62,000 nt of DNA from Branchiostoma floridae (GCF_000003815.2 NC_049985.1:24142981-24204980), one strand, 5' to 3'. Shown: positions 32,284 to 44,433, counted from the stretch's first letter. Translations and numbers: made by a program. The notes: generated by a model not told the origin, from the letters alone.

Positions 32284-32497
32284 TATGGTGGGTTAACACT
32301 TACGTATATATCCCGTATGAGGTCCGTTTGGAAATCATATCCTCTCTTAAAGTCCACAGATCGCTTTAAAAAACATAGAAATTGGACAAATATTGCCAGA
32401 TAGCATATTGCCAGACCTGTGTAGAGGCTACGAATTCCACACGGACATCATACGGAATTGAGTATATACGTATACCCACGTGTAAACCCGGCGTTAC
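32284..32497. mobile_element. MITE B copy, internally deleted
   Basis: The ends 'ggtgggttaacacttacg' and 'acgtgtaaacccggc' are inverted. 'atagaaattggacaaatatt' and 'tgtgtagaggctacgaattc' correspond to the two arms. The centre is shorter than at 30586 and 42371. Confidence 0.8.
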
Positions 32498-32499
32498 AA

Positions 32500-33359
32500 A
32501 ATCACCATCGGCAGTGTACGACAAACCCCTTATCCACCTGACATTGCCTAACCCGTGTTGCCACTATGCCTGCCTGACACTTACGGCTCAGGAAAATTAG
32601 CTTTATTAGATTTATACCGATGGCAAAAAGATAAGCATTCAAATTTTTGATCTAAAGATGGGGCCGTAAAACCCCAGCATATGGTGCGTATGGGAGGGGT
32701 GGGGTTGGGGGCGTCTTTGTGTGTGTGTATTTGTGTGATGGGCCGGATATGAATTGATTTATATCCCAAATATTCTGATATACGCAATTCTATATACAGA
32801 AGGCTGTCGTTTTATACACAAGTATTTATCTCAATGGACTGGAAGTGCAAATTAAAATACATCATGACATGTGACAATCCCTGCATGGCAGATATAGAAA
32901 AACATATCAAAAAATGTTTATACATTAGAAATTCCTCCAATGATTGTAAAGTCCTACAACGAATGTAAGAAACTTATCCCATTCTACAACTCCTGTATTA
33001 GTTTGATAAGCCTTCAGTAAAACTCTATAACTGTAGTTATGTAGATGCCATACTTTGTTCCCCGTAAAATTGTTGTGCAATTAAGTTATTGTTTATCGGA
33101 GACAAAGTTTCATAATCAAGATGGGCGCACTCTTTATACATTCTGTTATAGGATACATTCTGTTATGGAATATACGTGCCTTTTAATGTAGATGCTCCTT
33201 TTGTGCAGTTGCCATAGTATTGCTTGTTAATTTGCCGTTTCTCTTGATTAAGCTGATCAAATTGTATATATAAAAAGTCAACATGTAAAAACCGACTATT
33301 GGTGTCATTGCTTCTGTTATTACTATTGCTGTTGTAACATTGCTGTAGCATTTATTTCA
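32500..33359. other. gene-free stretch, nothing recognised
   Basis: Near 33065 'gttgtgcaattaag' recalls the tails at 3804. Otherwise nothing. Confidence 0.45.
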
Positions 33360-34290
33360 GCTTTATCACTGTCTAGAGCGTCTGTATCTAGAGTGGTACA
33401 AGCATGACTCATACGATGCCCTCTGCGTGAGTTGTACCATCCTACACCCAGGTAAAAGAACGTATGCCCGGATGTTTTTATGACTCAGGCCCGCGTGGAA
33501 CAACATGATTGACAGGTCCCACATCCTCCTTATGACGTCACCTAATTATGCAGGTCTTCTCCTGAACAGCCATGTCCTTGACCTTGAAGCAAGACGGAAA
33601 CATTGAGAGATAGTGGAAAGGGTACCGCCATGACCCCCAGTCGGGACCCTTTGTCATGTCACGCAGAGAAAAAAGAACATAGCCAGGTAAGTTAGTCCCG
33701 GGGGACCGTCCCGTTTTCCAACCCTTGCACGCGAACGCATTGAAACGATCGAAAGAATCCTAATGCTCGACACTCCACCTGACTTTTATCATATGGCAAA
33801 TAAGTTGGACACCGACGCCCCAAGGGACAGTTAAAGAGCAAAAGGTGACATTTCAAAATAGCAACAAATCTTCAGGCACTTACTCCTTTGACAGAGTCCC
33901 GGAGTAAATTGCCGACAATCACATTGACAAATTCAATTTGGCGAGTTATATACCTGCGAGGTATTTTCGCATCGAGATAGAATCCAGAGCGGGGACTAAT
34001 AGGATAATGCGCAGCAAGGGGTGCGCAGCGGTATAACCCCGGGGTCTCATTGGATACGGCGTAGTTCCCGGATGAAATATGGCGGCGGCGCAGAGATCAA
34101 AAGCGATAAGCGGAAAGCCGCTTCCGGGATGTGTCCTATCAGATGAAGGCACTGCCGGCAGGTGAAAACAGCAAATTAAGTGATAACATGCGATTTTGCG
34201 CTGATGAAAATCGCTGTCGTTTCGCTCCGTTGTTTTTCTAGGGCATAAAAATGCAGTTGATAGTGTTCGCACAGAACGGGTGATCTAATA
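33360..34290. promoter_or_regulatory. candidate enhancer-like island with PBX-MEIS and CRE sites
   Basis: About 900 bp of complex, non-repetitive sequence. Seen directly: tgattgacag at 33506-33515, the textbook PBX-MEIS/PREP composite; tgacgtca at 33533-33540, a full CRE palindrome; ctaatta right after it at 33542; GATA-type 'agcgataagcgg' near 34103 and 'agtgataaca' near 34180; 'atatggcggcggcg' near 34078. This mix suits a developmental enhancer or distal promoter. No target gene is in the window. Function is inference. Confidence 0.4.
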
Positions 34291-34559
34291 AACACGTGAT
34301 CGTTGAAGAGCAATTTCAGGCAATCAGACAATGTCTCTGGATTGTACCAAACCATCCATAGCAAACTTACATATAAACCAAATTAAATTATACGTATGTG
34401 ATTCTAGTACACTGTTGCTGTTGAACTCGAGTTTAAACGTCTAGCACGTTTGGCATAAAATTGCATTAGTAGTCAAAGATGTCAGGAATAAAACACAGAA
34501 GAATTTTAACTACTAGACTATCACCCCCACTTCTCTAAAACAGATGGACCGTTCTGACC

Positions 34560-35040
34560 CAGCGTGCGTGCGTGTGTGTCTGTCGGTTGATTGGGAGATC
34601 ACAACGGGCGGCAACCTCTAACGGGTCTTACCATTAAGAGCGCGGGATTTCAATCACTTATCTCACCAGATTTCCCTCTTCGTCACATTCTAGGTTTGTC
34701 AGTCACCCGCAAAGAAAGCCCCAAAGTCAGAGAGAGAGACACAGCGAGAGAGAGTCGCTTGCGACGGCCCCCAGGCAAAAAATGGGATTGGAAAGGTAAA
34801 TGTAAAGTGGAGCTATAATGGATTGTATTACCCTGCTCCGCGCCAATTCCATTCGGTCACAGTTTACTCGTTTCCCCATTTCTACATGGCCCGCAGCGAT
34901 GTTTCTACTGTCATTCATCACAATAATACACGCTGGATGATGGTTTTCTATTGTAGGGAGGGCGTGTCAATTTCGTCTGTTGGTTTAACGTAAATTAACG
35001 GCGGGCTCTCTCAGCTAGAGGCTGCTGTTTGGGTGAGATA
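34560..35040. promoter_or_regulatory. candidate conserved non-coding island
   Basis: Single-copy, with homeodomain-like cores 'taatggattg' near 34817 and 'taaattaacgg' near 34991, and 'gcgccaattcc' near 34840. It ends abruptly where the tandem array at 35041 begins. Confidence 0.33.
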
Positions 35041-36545
35041 AGCCTTGGCGCGACAGGGTAAAGAAAATAATTATGAACAAACACGAGACCTCCCTTCCGT
35101 TGTACAATTTTAGCAGATAATTTGTCACTTTTTACGTTCATGTGCAATACGTTATTCTGTATGTATACGCATTAAAAGGTATTGTTTTACATTTGTGACT
35201 AGTATCAACCTGTACCAGTTTAGGTTGCGTGAAATAAAGTGAAAAAAAACTCGCGAAAAGGTAAAAGTAAAAAATAATGTACACTTCCAGGGGATAATTT
35301 TTCACTTTTTACGTCAATGTACAATGCGTCATTCTACATTTATTCGCATTGGTGTTGTTTTATATGTGTAACTCGTATTAACTCGCACCAGTTTAGGTTG
35401 CGTAAAATAAAGTGAAAAAAACTCGCAAAAGGGTAAAAGAAAGAAATTATGAACAAACACGAGACCTTCCTTCCGTTGTACAATTTCAGGGAATAATTTA
35501 TCACTTTTTGCGTTCATGAACGTGCAATACGTTATTCTTACATTTACTCGCATTAACTCCTAGGTGTTGTTCTGTATGATTGTGTGGCTGGCATCAGCGT
35601 ATACAAGTTTAGGTTAGGGAGACAAAGAAAAAAACGCGAAAAGGTAAAAGAAAATAATTAGGAGCAAACACGAGACCTCCCTTCCGTTGTACAATTTTAG
35701 GGCATAATTTGTCACTTTTTACGTTCATGTGCAATACGTTATTCTACATTTACTCGCATTAACTCCCAGGTGTTGTTCTGTATGATTGTGTGACTGGCAT
35801 CGACGTATACAAGTTTAGGTTGAGGAAAAGTGAAAAAAAAACTCGCGAAAGGGTAAAGAAAATAATTATGAACAAACACGAGACCTACCTTCCGTTGTAC
35901 AATTTTAGGGGATAATTTGTCACTTTTTGCGTTCATGTGCAGTACGTTATTCTACATTTACTCGCATTAGCTCCTAGGTGTTGTTCTGTATGATTGTGTG
36001 ACTGGCATCAACGTACAGTCAAACCTGTCTATAGCGGCCACTCAAGGGACCGGACAAATTTGGCCACTATAGACAGGTGGCCTCTGTATAGAGGTGGCAA
36101 CTTGTAGATAAAATACCCAAGGGACCGAATAAAAGTGGCCACTATGGACAGGTGGCCCCTCTGTAGAGGTGGTCCCTAATACAGGTTTGACTGTATACAA
36201 GTTTAGGTTGAGGGACACACAAAAAACACGCGAAAAGGTAAAAGAAAACAATTAAGAACAAACACGAGACATCACTCACAATTTAAGACGATAATTTGTC
36301 ACATTTTACGTTCGTATGCGTTATTCTACATTTATTCACATTGAAAAGAAATTCATAGGTGTTGTTTTATATGTGTGACTGGCATCAATGTATACAAGTT
36401 TTGGTTGAGGGAAAGAATTTAAAAGTGAAAAAAACTCGTGGCAAGGTAAAAGGAAATAATTATGAACAGGAAACATCCATTTTGTTGTACAATTTCATGA
36501 GATAATTTGTCACTTTTTACGTTTATGTGAAATAAGTCATTTTGT
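35041..36545. repeat. tandem array, about 190-210 bp units, MITE F inserted
   Basis: 'acacgaga' recurs at 35081, 35457, 35668, 35876 and 36262, with a degenerate unit between the first two. Steps are about 188, 188, 211 and 208, then 206 after removing the MITE and its duplicated TA. Each unit contains 'ttccgttgtacaatttNag', 'gataatttgtcactttttac', 'tattctacatttactcgcat' and 'tacaagtttaggtt'. About seven units, the last ones diverged. Confidence 0.92.
36016..36193. mobile_element. MITE F copy with TA duplication, inside the array
   Basis: Perfect 13-base terminal inverted repeats cagtcaaacctgt / acaggtttgactg, flanked by TA at 36014-36015 and 36194-36195. Neighbouring array units read 'gtatacaagtttagg' without interruption, so the insertion site is exact. 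Inner arms 'ggccactatagacagg' pair too. 178 bp, no ORF. Confidence 0.95.
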
Positions 36546-36549
36546 GTTT

Positions 36550-37094
36550 ATTGGCGTTTTTAAACCAGCTTGTGTCGGATGAATTAAAGAAGAAAGACTC
36601 GCAGTCATTATATACAGTTTATATTATTACAATACTATTCGTCTTTTTATTTCTGAAATATGCAAAAGTTAAAAAGAAAGAATTAGTATTGATACATTTT
36701 TTTAAAATTCCCTTCAATAGATCTCAATCATACAAGCAGAACGTAAAATGCAAGGATACCTATTTGTACATTTGTCAAAGAAAGCAAATTTTATTACATT
36801 ATGATAAAATAGCTCTTTGCAATTCTATAACTTCTATCGAAGAATGTGAAGGGTTTAGGTAGTCCTCACATTGCGATATCTGGAAGGTGATTTTCCTTCA
36901 AGAAAAGCTTCGTGTGATACTTGTCCCCAGTGGAGTCCGTTGTACATGTTGTAAGTGTTTTCTGACCCGAAAGCACCCCTCCTGCCCCCTTGTTTATTGG
37001 TTTGCACCGGGGCAGGCCCAAACCAGGGTCCATATGGCCTTTACTCCCGTGGGTAGTCACTTGAAAATATAAAATTAATAAAAATCTTCCTACA
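36550..37094. other. gene-free stretch
   Basis: A 106-residue plus-strand ORF (36542-36862) is AT-driven and unlike any family I know. From about 36990 the sequence ends in 'aaattaataaaaatcttcc', possibly a retroposon tail. Confidence 0.4.
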
Positions 37095-37310
37095 GTGAAT
37101 AACACTATTACTGTGTCTGTGTATGTCTGTCTATGTGTATGTTTGCGTGTTTGTGTTTCTGGATATTTATGGTCAGTATAAATTTAGAGCCTCTGGATGT
37201 CTGATAATGATATTTAGTATGTTAGGGTATGATAGGGTTTGAGAAGAGAAAATTCAAGGTCGACTTTGCCCCCCCCCCCCGTGTATGACCTTGGTACTGA
37301 AGCAAAATTT
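37095..37310 (+). repeat. dispersed repeat R
   Basis: 'tgtctgtctatgtgt', 'ctgataatgatatttagtat', 'agggtttgagaagaga' and 'ttcaaggtcgacttt' before a C run parallel 61880-61990 in order. Long, low-complexity opening followed by a conserved body. Confidence 0.65.
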
Positions 37311-37329
37311 CTGTGGTGTTTTTTCCATC

Positions 37330-37560
37330 TTTTGTCCCGGACATGTTATGGTCTTGTTCCTATTGCACCGTTCACAACATGACCCACATTGTACCACCTA
37401 CATGATACCCGACCTGACCACCATGTCGGCGGGATCAAAGGGGATTGACTGACAGGTGAACCTGACAGCACATTTTCGGCGGGAAACAAAGGAAGGTCAG
37501 TCTGAAGGTCAAGCGGAAAGGACGACCCAAATCCCGCCCGCATCTGGCTGAGGTAAACAC
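37330..37560. promoter_or_regulatory. candidate regulatory island with paired MEIS-type sites
   Basis: tgacag occurs at 37450-37455 and 37463-37468, 13 bases apart, inside 'gattgactgacaggtgaacc'. 'ttcggcgggaaac' near 37474 resembles an E2F site. Non-repetitive. Functional role untested. Confidence 0.33.
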
Positions 37561-38245
37561 GGCTGGCGTGTACTGATCTTCTGAATCATACTTAGGTCAC
37601 AGCAAGTACATTTTATGGATCGCATCCCTTGCAGATTGCAAAAATAATGAAATAGGTCAAAACAACATGGATAAAAATAACAAGATGTAACGTTATAGCT
37701 TTTGAAAATAGACACCATAAACGTTGTAACAAGAGTTTAAGTTTTCAGTGACAAAACATGGTAGCATAGACAAATTATTCATTCCTGTATTCAAGAAGTA
37801 CACTTGTGTAGTATAAGTGACACAAATGTTGTAGAGCTGTTATCACTTAGTTGGTAACTACGCTCATGACTTCTATATTGGTGCCATTTGTATAATTATC
37901 CAACCAGTTTCCCTTCTACAACTACAGTTATGGCGCGGCTACCTTCCAAGTGTCACTTCTGCAGGTACAACCATAGGCTACATTAAAACATATTTGCTCT
38001 TTTTTGGTATTCTCTCGTCATGTCGACCATCTTCGAAGAATAAGAAAATTCTGATATTTTCTCAAAAAATCAGGCGAAAATCGATGAGCTCGCGGGTGTC
38101 ATTCATAACATTTACTTATTGTGGCCTTACGTACATGTAACATCAACTCTCATAACACCGTCACAATGAGAAAACATGCATAGATTTGAAGTGCTTTGAA
38201 TAGATGTGCCAATGCAGCAAAGACAAAACACACTCTACTGTAACA
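37561..38245. other. gene-free stretch, nothing recognised
   Basis: No matched repeat or coding signal. Confidence 0.45.
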
Positions 38246-38455
38246 TCAGAAAGAATGAAAAAATGAGAGAATGAAATAAAGAAAGGCCAATAAAAAGGGA
38301 AAAAGGAAGAAAAGAAGTCCAAATGAGAGGAAGAAAAAGACAGTAAGAAAAAATGAAGTGGAGAAAGAAAGAATTAGAAGAAGAAATGAAGGAAGGAACG
38401 AAGGCAGAATGGGAGGAAGAAAGAAAGAATGAAAGAAACAGGGGAAAGAAAGAGG
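38246..38455. repeat. degenerate purine tract (GAAA/GGAA)n
   Basis: About 200 bases strongly purine-biased on the plus strand. Opens a Phe/Ser/Leu ORF on the minus strand that is an artefact. Confidence 0.9.
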
Positions 38456-38469
38456 CATTATGATAACAC

Positions 38470-38680
38470 CAGCAAAGTCTGATCTTTCCAGGCCTTTCTG
38501 ACTAAAGGTCAGTTATGAGGTCAACTGACGGATCAGATGAAACCTTCATAACCTTTCCTTCCGCCCGGATGACGGATGTGTGGCGGGGCGAGAGAGCAAT
38601 GTTGCCGGCTCTATTGGTGTCATTGCGTCAGGTTAACCTTTGGTCCGCATTGGGGCACCAGTCGGTAACGATACGATATA

Positions 38681-38685
<5 letters not shown>
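38470..38685. other. single-copy stretch before the GT repeat
   Basis: Moderate GC with 'ctaaaggtcagttatgaggtc' type direct half-sites near 38500. Not strong enough to call regulatory. Confidence 0.25.
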
Positions 38686-38740
<55 letters not shown>

Positions 38741-38746
38741 TGTGTG

Positions 38747-38785
<39 letters not shown>

Positions 38786-38786
38786 A
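38686..38786. repeat. (GT)n microsatellite
   Basis: About 100 bases of GT with a few GC interruptions. Confidence 0.95.
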
Positions 38787-38904
38787 AAAACGTTATTATT
38801 TCACTATGTAATAATTGACTCTGTTCTCCTATCTCTATCTCGTTTATTTCGTAAATGTCATTATTGTAGATTTGGTCTGGTTTAATTTCTTACTCATATA
38901 CAGC

Positions 38905-39110
38905 TTGTGTATAGCCAATCTAACTGAAGGCTATATATGAGTGACTACACAGTCTACAATATACAATACAAGTGGTCACAAGGCACACATTAAGGCGATT
39001 ATCGATTACAAAGCACAAGACGTAGGTACTATGTATCTTGAAAAATTACGTTACTTCTTCCCTACATCAAAAGCTCTGAATGAAATGAAGAACGTAGCAT
39101 TTCCAGGATA
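38905..39110. repeat. dispersed repeat P
   Basis: 'tctacaatatacaatacaag', 'cacaaggca' and 'tacaaagcacaagac', with 'actatgtatctt', match 11630-11840 in order. Confidence 0.6.
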
Positions 39111-39269
39111 AAAGCGACAAAAAACGACGTCCTGTCACACAACAGGAGGCCCAAAATCAAACTAGACTTTGCCTTTCTAAGACCTACCTAAATGCTAATT
39201 TCCATCACAATCCATTTAGAGGTTCTAATGATACGCTGACCACAAAATGCTGGAAATACAAGCACAAAG

Positions 39270-39291
39270 ATAGACATCACACACACAGACA

Positions 39292-39323
<32 letters not shown>

Positions 39324-39330
39324 AAACACG
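39270..39330. repeat. (CA)n microsatellite
   Basis: Interrupted CA repeat. Confidence 0.9.
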
Positions 39331-39334
39331 AAGG

Positions 39335-40099
39335 TAAAAATTTCTTAACGAAACTATTCTAAGCAATAACTACGACACTTTGGAGACATGAAAATGGTCT
39401 GTCCTTGGTGCTGAATCAGCAGGCGTTTAAACTTCTGCTAAGAATCTTACATTAGAGTAGTCCTACTGTGTAGCTACTGTGTAGCCCAAGGGCTATGAAA
39501 GCGGACATGGGCGCCATTACATGCACCATCTGACATGAGAATGACTTTATCCAATCGAACTAGGTTTAAATGAAAAATGCTGTTTCACACAAATTAAAGT
39601 TTCCGTGGCCTTATGGTTATTTCCTAATTTTAAAAGTGCTTAAAACATAAAAATAAACGTTATCTGGTGTTCGTTGTTATGGTTCGTTGTTTATCTATAA
39701 ACAGACATCAGTCTTTTCGGCCTCGTAAAAATTGTTGTGTTTCTGATAATCAATGATTGTTTTTCATGTCGGCCGCTTGCAAATGATATAAAATTTCCGA
39801 CCTGAGTTAAATCAGTCTTCCCGAATTACACACTATACACAGTTTGGGGCTTCCAACAGTTGATGATTGCTCTTCTTCATAAAATACTTGTTATAAAGAC
39901 AAGTTAAAAAAAGAGAATTCCTACTAACACAACATTTTTGCACCCCCCCCCCCTTCCAACACTTGCTCTCGGCCAGACATATATTATTACATGCTTGACG
40001 TTTTTGCCACTGGATTGGATAAAACATGTTGGCTTTAATTAACTTTCATTCAAAGTTTGGTCATTATTAGGAGCCGCAAGCTTCCCAAAGAGGTCATTT
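39335..40099. other. gene-free stretch, with a C11 run
   Basis: Poly-C of 11 at 39943-39953. Nothing else recognised. Confidence 0.5.
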
Positions 40100-40560
40100 A
40101 TTCTAGAAGTTATCAAAGGTGTGACAGAATTGCCATTTTCCCGCCATTTCCCCAGGTGTGAGAGAATATCCAGTTTCCCGCCATTTCCCAGGTGTGAGAG
40201 AATTGCCAATTTCCCGCCATTTTCCCCAGAGACCGCCCGTGAACGTGTCTCGCCCCCCGCGCGCCGCCAGCACATCACCCCGCCAACTCACACGGAAACA
40301 ACCTTCTATTAAAAACCGCTCGCGCGGAAAAAATTCTTCTTAACCTCTCTCGCTTGGAATGGTGGCCTGATTGCCCTCACAAGTTCCGGGGTCTTGTCGG
40401 AGGAGCCCCGCTTGTTTTATTGCTGTGCGGCCGCGGTGCCCGCATGCCCCACGGGGTTAGCGCGTTAATAGCTAGTTCATGTCTGTTGTCCCCGGAGGTC
40501 CTGGGAAATGGCTCGGTTGACAGGCAAGCAGGCCCGCTTCTTTGATCAACTTGGAACCGA
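40100..40560. promoter_or_regulatory. candidate regulatory island with triple E2F/T-box-like module
   Basis: aggtgtga (the T-box half-site) occurs at 40117-40124, 40154-40161 and 40190-40197. Each is followed by tttcccgcc (an E2F-type site) ending at 40145, 40182 and 40218, giving a step of about 36-37 bases. Each E2F-like site continues into 'catttt/catttcc', making a YY1-like 'gccatt'. Downstream DNA to 40560 is CpG-rich: 'gcccgtgaacgtgtctcgcc', 'ctgtgcggccgcggtgccc'. It could be a promoter or silencer, or simply a GC-rich minisatellite. Motif identity is direct; function is inference. Confidence 0.45.
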
Positions 40561-41326
40561 GTATATGAAGAGGAGTCGCCATTTTATACAACGGAAGCGA
40601 ACTCACTGTGGTCCCAGTTTACTAAGCTAACATACTAGTATATGTCGCGAATGGCACTACACATTGCTGTAATTTCTAGCTTACATGCTTTAGAAAATAA
40701 TCAACACAAGCTTATACTGAACACAAACATTTATAAACACGTATTTGGACATTCGCCCTACAAGTAACTCTTTTATAAACTATTATGCAAATATAGTGTA
40801 AGTCAATAGGCTCAGCAACATCAACTTATACTTGATTTTCATAAGTTGATAGCTAGCTAGTAGATAAAATGTCTATTGAGTTGCCTTAGAATTAAGAAAA
40901 TAGCTAGTGTTAAGCTTGAGTGGCCAACTTGGTGTTCTGTTATTCGAATCATACTTTCAACGTGCTATTTACCCAATGTTACTTACCTAGCATTTTCAGA
41001 ACGACTTTTATGGCATTTTCCTTTACAATAAATTTCATAACATTGTCTTTTACCAACTTCTGATGATTCTGCAAACGGTATATATCGCCACAGTACCCAT
41101 GTAAAATCTCTATAGTTTTTTTTCGCAGCGTTTGAAAGAAATTAATAGTTCCAGGGCCTGAGTGTGGCGCCCTTGCCCGAAAAGGCCAAGGGGCCAAATA
41201 CATATTTTCACCTCAATTCCCTGGGAACGAGTACGCAACCGACTGTTACAAATCCCGGGAACAAGAATCAACAGCTTCAGGCGGTGTCGAAACAGGGTCG
41301 GTTTCGCTTCTGCCCCCAAACACATT
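40561..41326. other. gene-free stretch
   Basis: GC-richer part at 41150-41320 with 'ttccctgggaac' near 41217. No gene. Confidence 0.4.
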
Positions 41327-41748
41327 TAGGCCACGGTGATTTGATTATATGAATGACATTCTCTGGGAACCACAAAAACTGATGCGAGCGTGCGAATAAA
41401 AATATTTGGCCAGAAAAAGAAGTTGCCTTTTTTATGAAATCAAGTGGTCAGGAAGGTTGAACAAATGACACAGCGTTTGCTATACCAAATGATCAATTCT
41501 TTCTTTCTGATCTTTCACATCTCCTTATTTACCTTGGGATTTGCTTTGACATTCTACGACAGTGGTACCTAAGTATCTGTTCTAATATTTTCCTTTTACA
41601 ATTTACGGCACATGTTTTCTCATTTATGCCACTACTTCGAACGATTTGCAGTATGACTGAAAACTTTTTTTTAGAATAAAATAGACGAAAATGTCTGCAC
41701 GCGTGGATGTCATCCATATAATGAAACTTTCATGGCCCTAACCGTACG
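41327..41748. mobile_element. family N foldback-ended element
   Basis: The left end 'ggccacggtgatttgattat', then 'atgaatgacat', mirrors the right end 'gatgtcatccatataatgaa', then 'catggcc'. 'aaaactgatgcgagcgtgcg' and 'gatttgcagtatg' are shared with 56632-57355. About 420 bp, no coding capacity seen. Confidence 0.8.
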
Positions 41749-41749
41749 G

Positions 41750-42370
41750 ATTTAAACAAGAGTACGGGTCAGGAGGTATGTGTACGGAGGCGTTCGGATG
41801 GCAAGCGGGGGCAAAAGTCACAAATAAAAACGCCTACGGCAGCCAACGGGGACAGAGAAAATTGAATAACGTACCAGAGAGACGCACAGACCATGCTATG
41901 TATGAAATATATCAAATAGAACAATAGAAGTTTTAATAAATTCTCTGAACATGTCTATGTATGAATTCTAACACTCTTATACCAAAACGGTCGAATTCTT
42001 GCTGTCTAGATGATAATAACCTTTGATGAAACTCTTTATTCAGTTGCACGTGTATGTCTGTGTGTGTTTGATATTGTTTTATTTTTGTATAAACAATGTA
42101 ACTCAAGAGTGTCTGGATGGAATGGCTTTATGCAAACTCTCTATAACTTCCACAAGAATTCAAAAACGCATTGTATAGATACATATACTGAAAGTTTGGC
42201 TTAGGGTATTTAAAAAATAGTAGTATTTCCGCGTTTTATACACAAATAACGGTGTAACGTTCATTGCGAAAGACCAAATCTTCAAAACTTTACCCCTTGT
42301 TCACTTTGGCTTGGTCTAAGTTTTCAACATATGATTTAGTACGTAAAGCAAGCGCTTCTAGATCACGCGC
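41750..42370. other. gene-free stretch, nothing recognised
   Basis: No matched repeat or coding signal. Confidence 0.45.
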
Positions 42371-42684
42371 TAAAGGTGGGGTCATACATGCGTATATATT
42401 CAAGTCCGTTTGAGGTGCGTATGAAGCTCTTAGTCTCTACCAGGCTCCACAGGTCGCGGGAAAAATATTACAAATTGGACAAATATAGATACATAACATG
42501 CCAGATGAGTTAGCTGACCGAGAAGTATGCTTAGCGACCCAGCTAACTCGTCTGACATGTTACTTGTTTACGTTTGTCCAATTTGTACTATTTTTCCCGT
42601 GATCTGTGGAGCCTGGTAGAGACTAAGAGCTTCATACGCACTTCAAACTGACTGAAATATATACGCATGTGTAAACCCACCTTA
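42371..42684. mobile_element. MITE B copy, full length
   Basis: Left end 'taaaggtggggtcatacatg', then 'cgtatatatt'; right end 'aatatatacgcatgtgtaaa', then 'cccacctta'. Arms 'ctctaccaggctccacag' and 'ctgtggagcctggtagag' pair perfectly. The central loop retains 'gagttagctga' and 'agctaactcgtct'. The best copy of the family. Confidence 0.92.
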
Positions 42685-42689
42685 AGTAA

Positions 42690-43979
42690 CACACACGTCA
42701 TACGCTGTCCTGAGTCGACCCCTGTGACGCGTAACACAAATAGCTCACTTCTAATACATCACCTGTCCCGAATCCACAAAGACAGCACTTGACCTCACTT
42801 GACCCCGCGATGCAGGGGGTCCTCTTAGGCAAGGCACGCAACCTTGTCAATCATTCTGGTCCCTAAATTCCTGAAGGTCATGTCTACAAGGCCGAGGAAT
42901 TTTACCGTGTGTCCATTAAACATGGAGAAACCTGATCCTTATCTTCAAGTCTTCCTAACGTCTGCGAAATCGTACATGTCATGCCTTTGTGAATAATTTA
43001 TAGTTTTTTTGTAATTTTCTGGACAGAATATAACAAAACTATGTCCATTTTACACACAGTACATGTTCCATTCTCGGGTAAATGCCGCACTTTGGGGTAA
43101 CTGATTATTATTGCCATGTTGCAAAGTTCACTTCATGCCAGTCAGCCAATTCGGTTTAGGCTAGCCCAACCTTCACATGCTGCAAGTGTCCGGTTACAAC
43201 TCATCCTGGGGAAAAAAACTTGAACCCGGGCACCCGGGCCAGTAGAAATGAACCTAAACAAACACCAATACAAACATACAAACAAAGGGACCGAAAACAA
43301 CAACCCCATTTTTACCTATAATAATGATGTTGATTTAGGAGCATGCAAACAAAGTATGAGTTCTTTTGAAATATTATTGTTATCTTGCCACGGTTTTCTG
43401 TCTACCGTGTCTACAATAAATCAGATAAAATATTTTGGGGGCATCTGTAACATATTCTACACACTTGATAAAGTTGATATTCTTTCAATTTCTCCTCAAT
43501 GTTGTAAAAGCTTTAAACGTCTGTGTAGCAATTAAACTGAATATACTTAGATTTCATTCTTTACCTTTTAGAGGAAGACGTCGAGCTAGTATTTTCGCAC
43601 AGGCACTCCATTATTCCTTCTTTTAAAAGTCTATGCTAAGGTTTCTTAATGCTCAAATATGTATTTGGGGTCATAAGTTGTCAATGAGAGAAAAAGTTTT
43701 TTTAATCCATCTATAAAACATCAAGCAAGACGGGCGACAGACCCAAGTTGTGCAACTTGCATCCCAGCGTGAAAATAAAATGGCACAAAACAAGCAAACG
43801 TTTCGATAAAGACAGATACACATGTACAAAGTTGAGCTGTTTATTAAGAAAAGGTCCAGATATTCGAAAAGACAAGAGGGACTCGAAATAACCAAAAACG
43901 TTGCATTGCCATTATTTAGTTCTGCTTAGTCGCAACTAGAGTGAAAGTTTTCTGCTCTCCTTCCAGAAGAGAAAATTTA
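42690..43979. other. gene-free stretch, nothing recognised
   Basis: A 95-residue plus ORF at 43248-43535 has no recognisable motif. AT-rich. Confidence 0.45.
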
Positions 43980-44400
43980 CGTTGTCCTTGGGACACAGAA
44001 CAGTAGCGGGGAAGACAGAACAAATGCCGCCCGAAATGTCACTGTGGTGCGCTGCCAGTTTGCCGCGCGGTCCCCAGGCGTTCCCAACACGGCATGGCGT
44101 GACGACACTTTTGTCCGCCGCCGCCGCAGAGAAACAGTTGACGACGATAAACACGGCAATCACCGGGCCCTGTCAGACGTCTCCCGTCCCCCCGAGGTCC
44201 GAGGGGAATTCCCGCACAAAGGAACAAGATTTCCGCGTTCATTGCCGTAAATTGTTTCACTTTGTCTTCTGACAAACATCTAATGGGAGCTAATGGGTCA
44301 GCCGTGTTGTATGGAAATGGAGCCGAAAGGAAAAACTTGGGATTTTGCACGCAAGATGACGTCATCATAAGATAAAAAGGAAAGAAGACGAAAAGGCGAA
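43980..44400. promoter_or_regulatory. candidate conserved non-coding island
   Basis: GC-rich non-repetitive segment with five overlapping ORFs across frames and both strands, the usual sign of GC-rich non-coding DNA. Motifs seen: 'gtcagacgtctc' (SMAD-like CAGAC) near 44173, 'aattgtttcac' near 44249, 'atgacgtcatc' (CRE palindrome) near 44356. Confidence 0.35.
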
Positions 44401-44433
44401 GAGCAAGGACTAGGGGCTCAATCGCACGTCACT

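Noticed and set aside
36542-36862. 106-codon plus ORF
   Set aside because: Hydrophobic and Lys-rich composition follows from AT-rich DNA; no start context, splice signals or homology seen.
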